Virus record (IMG/VR): IMGVR_UViG_3300042691_009471 | Coordinates: 1 to 37,112 of that record | Reading direction: 5' to 3' (one strand) | Origin: a virus | DNA length: 37,112 bases | Part shown: piece after piece, positions 35,293 to 37,112 of the stretch | How the letters are laid out: every line of letters begins with the position of its first letter | Position numbering within the stretch: the first letter of the stretch is position 1 | Translations under genes and position numbers: made by a program | Notes under the pieces: generated by a model | Database searches by the model: none | What the model was told of the DNA's origin: nothing | The model's input: only the letters and a program-made list of their open reading frames with translations

Positions 35293-37112
35293 CAATTCTT
35301 CTATAATGTACCCTTGATCAATTAATCTTTTTAAGTCTTTATCATTTTTTATTTTTAATTCTATAGCTCCACCATTTTTTTTATTCCACCATCCATCAAA
35401 ATCAAACATCCAATTAAAACCATAATCTGAATCTTTAGAAAAATCTGTAGTATTGATTACATCTTTAGTCCACTTATTTCTTTCATTTAAACCTCTTCTT
35501 TCGTATTGTTGAAGCATCTTATTTTTATCTCCTTTTACTACACCTTCTACAAAACTTGGAAACTTATTTAAACTACCTAGATTATATGCATAATCTGTAA
35601 GAAGCATTTGACTATTTTGAGGTAATTTATCATAAGTACCTTTACCATATTTATCATCTACAAATTTTTCTGCTTTAGTTTGATGTGCTAAAACATCTTT
35701 TTTCTGTAAATCTCTAGCTTGTTGTTCTGTTAATCCTGAACTAAAGGATTCTCCTGGTTGTAACTTGTGACCATAAGCTATAGTATTAGCTCCACCTTCT
35801 ATACTAGAATGAGGATACCATTTATTATTTTTATAACCTTTTTTGATAGAGTTTTCTAAACCTCTTAGATCAGATAAATATTTTTCTAAAGTAACTGGAT
35901 CTAAGTCTTTAGGAGAGTTTAATCCACTTTTTGACATTTTATTAATATAACCACCTTCTTTATAGTTTTGCGGTTCTGTACTATTTTCAGATGTACTATA
36001 AGCAGCTGCACCGGTTCCTAAACCTGTCGGAATAATATATGGTAATAAAGCTTTAAATTTATTAGGATTAGTTAAATCAAATTCTCCACTATTACCCCAC
36101 ATAGATTTAAGTTGTTGTGCCTTATTTAAATTATGCACTTCAACATCAATAGGTTTTAGAGTACCGTCCATTATCTTTTGAAACTCTACTCTAGATATAT
36201 CTTTACCTGCGGGTGAATTTAAAAAATCTGCAAAATGATCTGTCATTACCCAGTCATTTAAAATTCTAGGTTCTCCTGAAAATCCTCTTTCTGTCATTGT
36301 AGGATGTTTCTCTAACATCCAAGTTTTAAAAGTTTCTAAATTTTTAGCTTCTAGTTCATTAGCAGGTATCTGATCAATTGCATTTAATCTAGCATAATTA
36401 GTTCTATATGCCGGATCTATAACCTCTTCACCCTTATCGTCAATATAAGGTAAACCATACTTTCTATTCTTATGTCCTATAGGATGTATATTTCCATCTA
36501 TAACTATTTTATTAGTTGTTTGTGGCATATATAATTGACTTATTCCTTCTGGTGGAGCTTCTGTTAAAGATATAGCCGGCTCATCTAATGTTCTATTATA
36601 AGCTCTTGCACCATATTCATCTTTTGTTGTAAATACAACCTTAGATTTGTCACTCCAATCACTTTTTAATGCATCACTTTTATCACCCCCTCTATATGTT
36701 ATTTCAGTTCCTTCAGGATAAGCTTGTTTAAACTTAGTACTTTGTTGTTGAATAAATTGTTCTGGTGTTCCTTGGAAAGGAGTTCCATCTGCATTTGTCA
36801 TCCAAGTACCATTAGCTTTTGTTTGTTGTTCAATAATATTATACTCTTCAGAATTTTTAATTATATTTTGAATATCTTCAGCATCATAATTTTTATTATG
36901 TTTTTTTACCCAATTAACCCAATCTATTTCTGATTCAAAGTTAGGAATTGTTTTAGGAGTTTTTGTTCTGCTTCCTAAACCAAGCATAAGTGGTCCAGGA
37001 GGTCTATTAAAAAACTCTTTTAATTTAGCTGATTTAATAACAGGTTTTGCAGCTTTACCTGCTACACCAAAAACTGGTAAAGCACCTGCAACATCAAGAG
37101 CAACTCCTAATG
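35290..37112 (-). CDS. Lysozyme-containing virion protein with ART-like N-terminal part (5' truncated)
   Basis: The frame stays open from the Met at 36987 to the window edge (upstream residues read ALDVAGALPVFGVAGKAAKP), so the gene starts outside. Counting from that Met: residues ~85-170 look ART-like (ITYRGGDKSDALKSDW with R99, then VVFTTKDEYGARAYNRT), and ~285-300 has VEVHNLNKAQQLKSMWG. A hydrophobic LLPYIIPTGLGTGAAAY stretch and a KEGGYINKM linker follow. The C-terminal part (~355-530) is a GH24/T4-lysozyme-like muramidase: GLENSIKKGY (candidate catalytic Glu), YPHSSIEGGANTIAYGHKL (E397, T402, the TIxxGH block) and LLTDYAYNLGSLNKFPSF. Such enzymes cut peptidoglycan to let DNA through. It ends KRLIDQGYIIEEL. 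Position at the head of the cargo genes and the fusion to other domains suggest a tail-associated entry lysozyme rather than a free endolysin. Confidence 0.75.
   Translation of the reverse strand, partial: LGVALDVAGALPVFGVAGKAAKPVIKSAKLKEFFNRPPGPLMLGLGSRTKTPKTIPNFESEIDWVNWVKKHNKNYDAEDIQNIIKNSEEYNIIEQQTKANGTWMTNADGTPFQGTPEQFIQQQSTKFKQAYPEGTEITYRGGDKSDALKSDWSDKSKVVFTTKDEYGARAYNRTLDEPAISLTEAPPEGISQLYMPQTTNKIVIDGNIHPIGHKNRKYGLPYIDDKGEEVIDPAYRTNYARLNAIDQIPANELEAKNLETFKTWMLEKHPTMTERGFSGEPRILNDWVMTDHFADFLNSPAGKDISRVEFQKIMDGTLKPIDVEVHNLNKAQQLKSMWGNSGEFDLTNPNKFKALLPYIIPTGLGTGAAAYSTSENSTEPQNYKEGGYINKMSKSGLNSPKDLDPVTLEKYLSDLRGLENSIKKGYKNNKWYPHSSIEGGANTIAYGHKLQPGESFSSGLTEQQARDLQKKDVLAHQTKAEKFVDDKYGKGTYDKLPQNSQMLLTDYAYNLGSLNKFPSFVEGVVKGDKNKMLQQYERRGLNERNKWTKDVINTTDFSKDSDYGFNWMFDFDGWWNKKNGGAIELKIKNDKDLKRLIDQGYIIEEL

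Noticed and set aside
35370-35430. DFDGWW near the C-terminus of the lysozyme protein as a second RNAP-type DFDGD motif
   Set aside because: Only a chance likeness: the third Asp is absent and there is no double-psi barrel context around it.
1-37112. Stop-codon reassignment (TAG to Gln or TGA to Trp), known in some crAss-like phages
   Set aside because: All long frames are open under the standard code, and TAG, TAA and TGA each occur as sensible gene ends (for example TAG of the 1099-aa and ~4355-aa genes).
1-37112. tRNA genes, CRISPR arrays, insertion sequences, attachment sites
   Set aside because: On reading both strands I saw no cloverleaf, spaced direct repeats, transposase motif or terminal inverted repeats that I could support.

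Overview
The window is a stretch of an AT-rich, double-stranded DNA phage genome that looks like a crAss-like phage (order Crassvirales) infecting a member of the Bacteroidota. The main reasons are a giant single-chain RNA polymerase with a DFDGD catalytic motif, very large co-directional virion or cargo-type proteins beside it, a protein with the typical MATYLQGVTDYIP-type N-terminus, little sign of Shine-Dalgarno sequences, and two gene blocks that converge on a terminator. TAG, TAA and TGA all act as ordinary stops, so I see no stop-codon reassignment. No tRNA, CRISPR array or insertion sequence was recognised.

Layout. Positions 1-1817 (+ strand) hold the end of a replication/metabolism-type block: a 5'-truncated DUF932-like protein with a long acidic tail, a hairpin terminator, a MazG-like nucleotide pyrophosphohydrolase, and an overlapping 59-codon Cys-containing ORF. 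A second terminator at about 1821-1849 separates this from the - strand block, which occupies 1851-37112 and is transcribed right to left. In transcription order the - strand block is: a 5'-truncated protein with an ART-like N-terminal part and a C-terminal lysozyme (35290->37112); a 1553-aa and a 741-aa Gly-Gly-motif-rich virion/cargo-type protein; a 1099-aa cargo-type protein; a 2148-aa protein with a RecB/Cas4-type PD-(D/E)XK nuclease; a ~4355-aa polyprotein; a 1154-aa companion; and a 46-aa very basic protein.

The 4355-aa polyprotein carries, in order, an ART-like segment, a gluzincin-type metallopeptidase (HEAWH...E), the RNA polymerase core (DFDGD), an AlkB-like 2OG-Fe(II) dioxygenase, a DUF4326-like domain and a NADAR domain.

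Working model (inference): the - strand block encodes a virion cargo that is injected with the DNA. The RNA polymerase would transcribe early genes, the metallopeptidase may trim the polyprotein, the lysozyme opens the wall, and the AlkB/NADAR/nuclease/ART-like domains may protect the incoming genome or modify the host. Giants 1099, 2148, 4355 and 1154 are packed with 2-nt gaps or 1- to 7-nt overlaps, suggesting coupled translation. The only sizeable gaps in the block (58 and 64 nt) each contain the same dyad-symmetric element followed at identical spacing by AAATTTT, which I propose as a phage promoter/operator. The less conventional parts are the repair/de-ADP-ribosylation cassette fused to an RNA polymerase, and shared terminal and Gly-Gly motifs across the cargo-type proteins.
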